Shown: in pieces, positions 23,389 to 23,589 of the stretch
How positions within the stretch are numbered: position 1 is the first letter of the stretch
Layout: every line of letters begins with the position of its first letter
Source: CAYGWP01 sp964353455
GTDB lineage: Bacteria; Planctomycetota; Phycisphaerae; FEN-1346
Length of the DNA: 23,589 nucleotides
NCBI GenBank assembly: GCA_964353455.1
Contig: CAYGWP010000059.1
Span: 1-23,589 of the forward strand
Direction: 5' to 3'
The notes under the pieces: generated by a model
Databases searched by the model: none
What the model was told of the DNA's origin: nothing
Seen by the model: only the letters and a program-made list of their open reading frames with translations
Position numbers and translations under genes: made by a program

Positions 23389-23589
23389 CGCACCTCGCTT
23401 GCGTTTCGTTTCCGCTATCACCCACCAGCGGCACGAAGCGGCACGGGCAGAACTCGTGCCAGGTGAATCGGCCGCCTTCCCGCCTGACGCGCGTCAGGAT
23501 TTGGCCGTCGGCCCCCCCGACGGGAACAAGGAGCAGTCCGGGGTCGGCCAGTTGTCGAAGCCACGCCTGGGGCGTCTCCTCGGCGGCGG
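23378..23589 (-). CDS. pcm: Protein-L-isoaspartate O-methyltransferase, C-terminal part (cut by the window end)
   Basis: The minus-strand frame is open from the window edge to TAA at 23380-23378, giving 69 residues. The segments AEETPQAWLRQLADPGLLLVPVG, GQILTRVRREGG and CRFVPLVGDSG match the end of Pcm enzymes (LxPGGxLVIPVG, FVPLxG); each quoted piece marks one conserved strand. Pcm methylates isoaspartyl residues in aged proteins using SAM, and some copies are exported. The SAM-binding part lies outside the window. The stop lies 11 nt inside the sulfatase start (ATGATGAGTAA), so the two genes are coupled. The very short tail after VPLVG (GNETQARCDDE) is typical of a gene end. Confidence 0.8.
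   Translation of the reverse strand, partial: AAEETPQAWLRQLADPGLLLVPVGGADGQILTRVRREGGRFTWHEFCPCRFVPLVGDSGNETQARCDDE

Noticed and set aside
1..23589. CRISPR array, tRNA or rRNA genes
   Set aside because: No regularly spaced identical repeats were seen and no tRNA- or rRNA-like stretch was recognised by eye; no covariance search could be run.

Overview
The window looks like a fragment of an uncultured Planctomycetota genome, perhaps Phycisphaerae-like. It is GC-rich with long shadow frames. The gene content fits that phylum: a VWA/glutamine-amidotransferase-like membrane protein next to a DUF4159 protein, several Tat-exported enzymes, a formylglycine-type sulfatase, a Gfo/Idh/MocA oxidoreductase, and intergenic spaces full of palindromes. 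A flavodiiron protein and siroheme-dependent heme genes suggest a low-oxygen or microaerobic life. The lineage is inferred from gene content; no marker gene was compared.

Positions 1-10895 hold one apparent operon of seven genes on the + strand with short gaps or 4-nt overlaps: a coiled-coil protein cut by the window edge, a membrane VWA protein, a Tat-exported DUF4159 protein, a caspase/legumain-like protein without a recognisable catalytic Cys, an Asp-box propeller protein, a TPR protein and a small secreted unknown. Almost all seem directed to the membrane or the far side of it. I infer a cell-envelope assembly or surveillance complex of the MoxR/VWA type; the AAA+ and DUF58 partners would lie upstream, outside the window.

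Positions 10898-14789 hold a Tat-exported beta-propeller protein (minus strand), divergent from a soluble GAF-PAS histidine kinase and its NarL-type response regulator. Both directions have a plausible sigma70-like promoter. A 108-bp MITE-like element with 16-bp inverted ends touches the regulator's stop codon.

Positions 15234-17961 hold two very small CBM48-type proteins, deoC (deoxyribose-phosphate aldolase) and a flavodiiron protein gene broken by one apparent extra G. Positions 18082-20572 (minus strand) hold a two-gene operon: cobA-hemD and a single-chain AhbA-AhbB siroheme decarboxylase, both on the route from uroporphyrinogen III through siroheme to heme. Positions 20730-23589 hold a Gfo/Idh/MocA oxidoreductase, a palindrome-rich convergent gap, a Tat sulfatase and the 3' end of pcm, whose stop overlaps the sulfatase start.

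The feature I find most worth following is the set of non-coding palindromes. Seven short hairpins in four intergenic regions and inside one operon share nearly the same geometry (8-9 bp stem, usually a 4-nt loop, 20-22 nt in total) but have mostly unrelated stem sequences. Two pairs of them form double-hairpin modules bounded by GTGGCAC/GTGCCAC arms.
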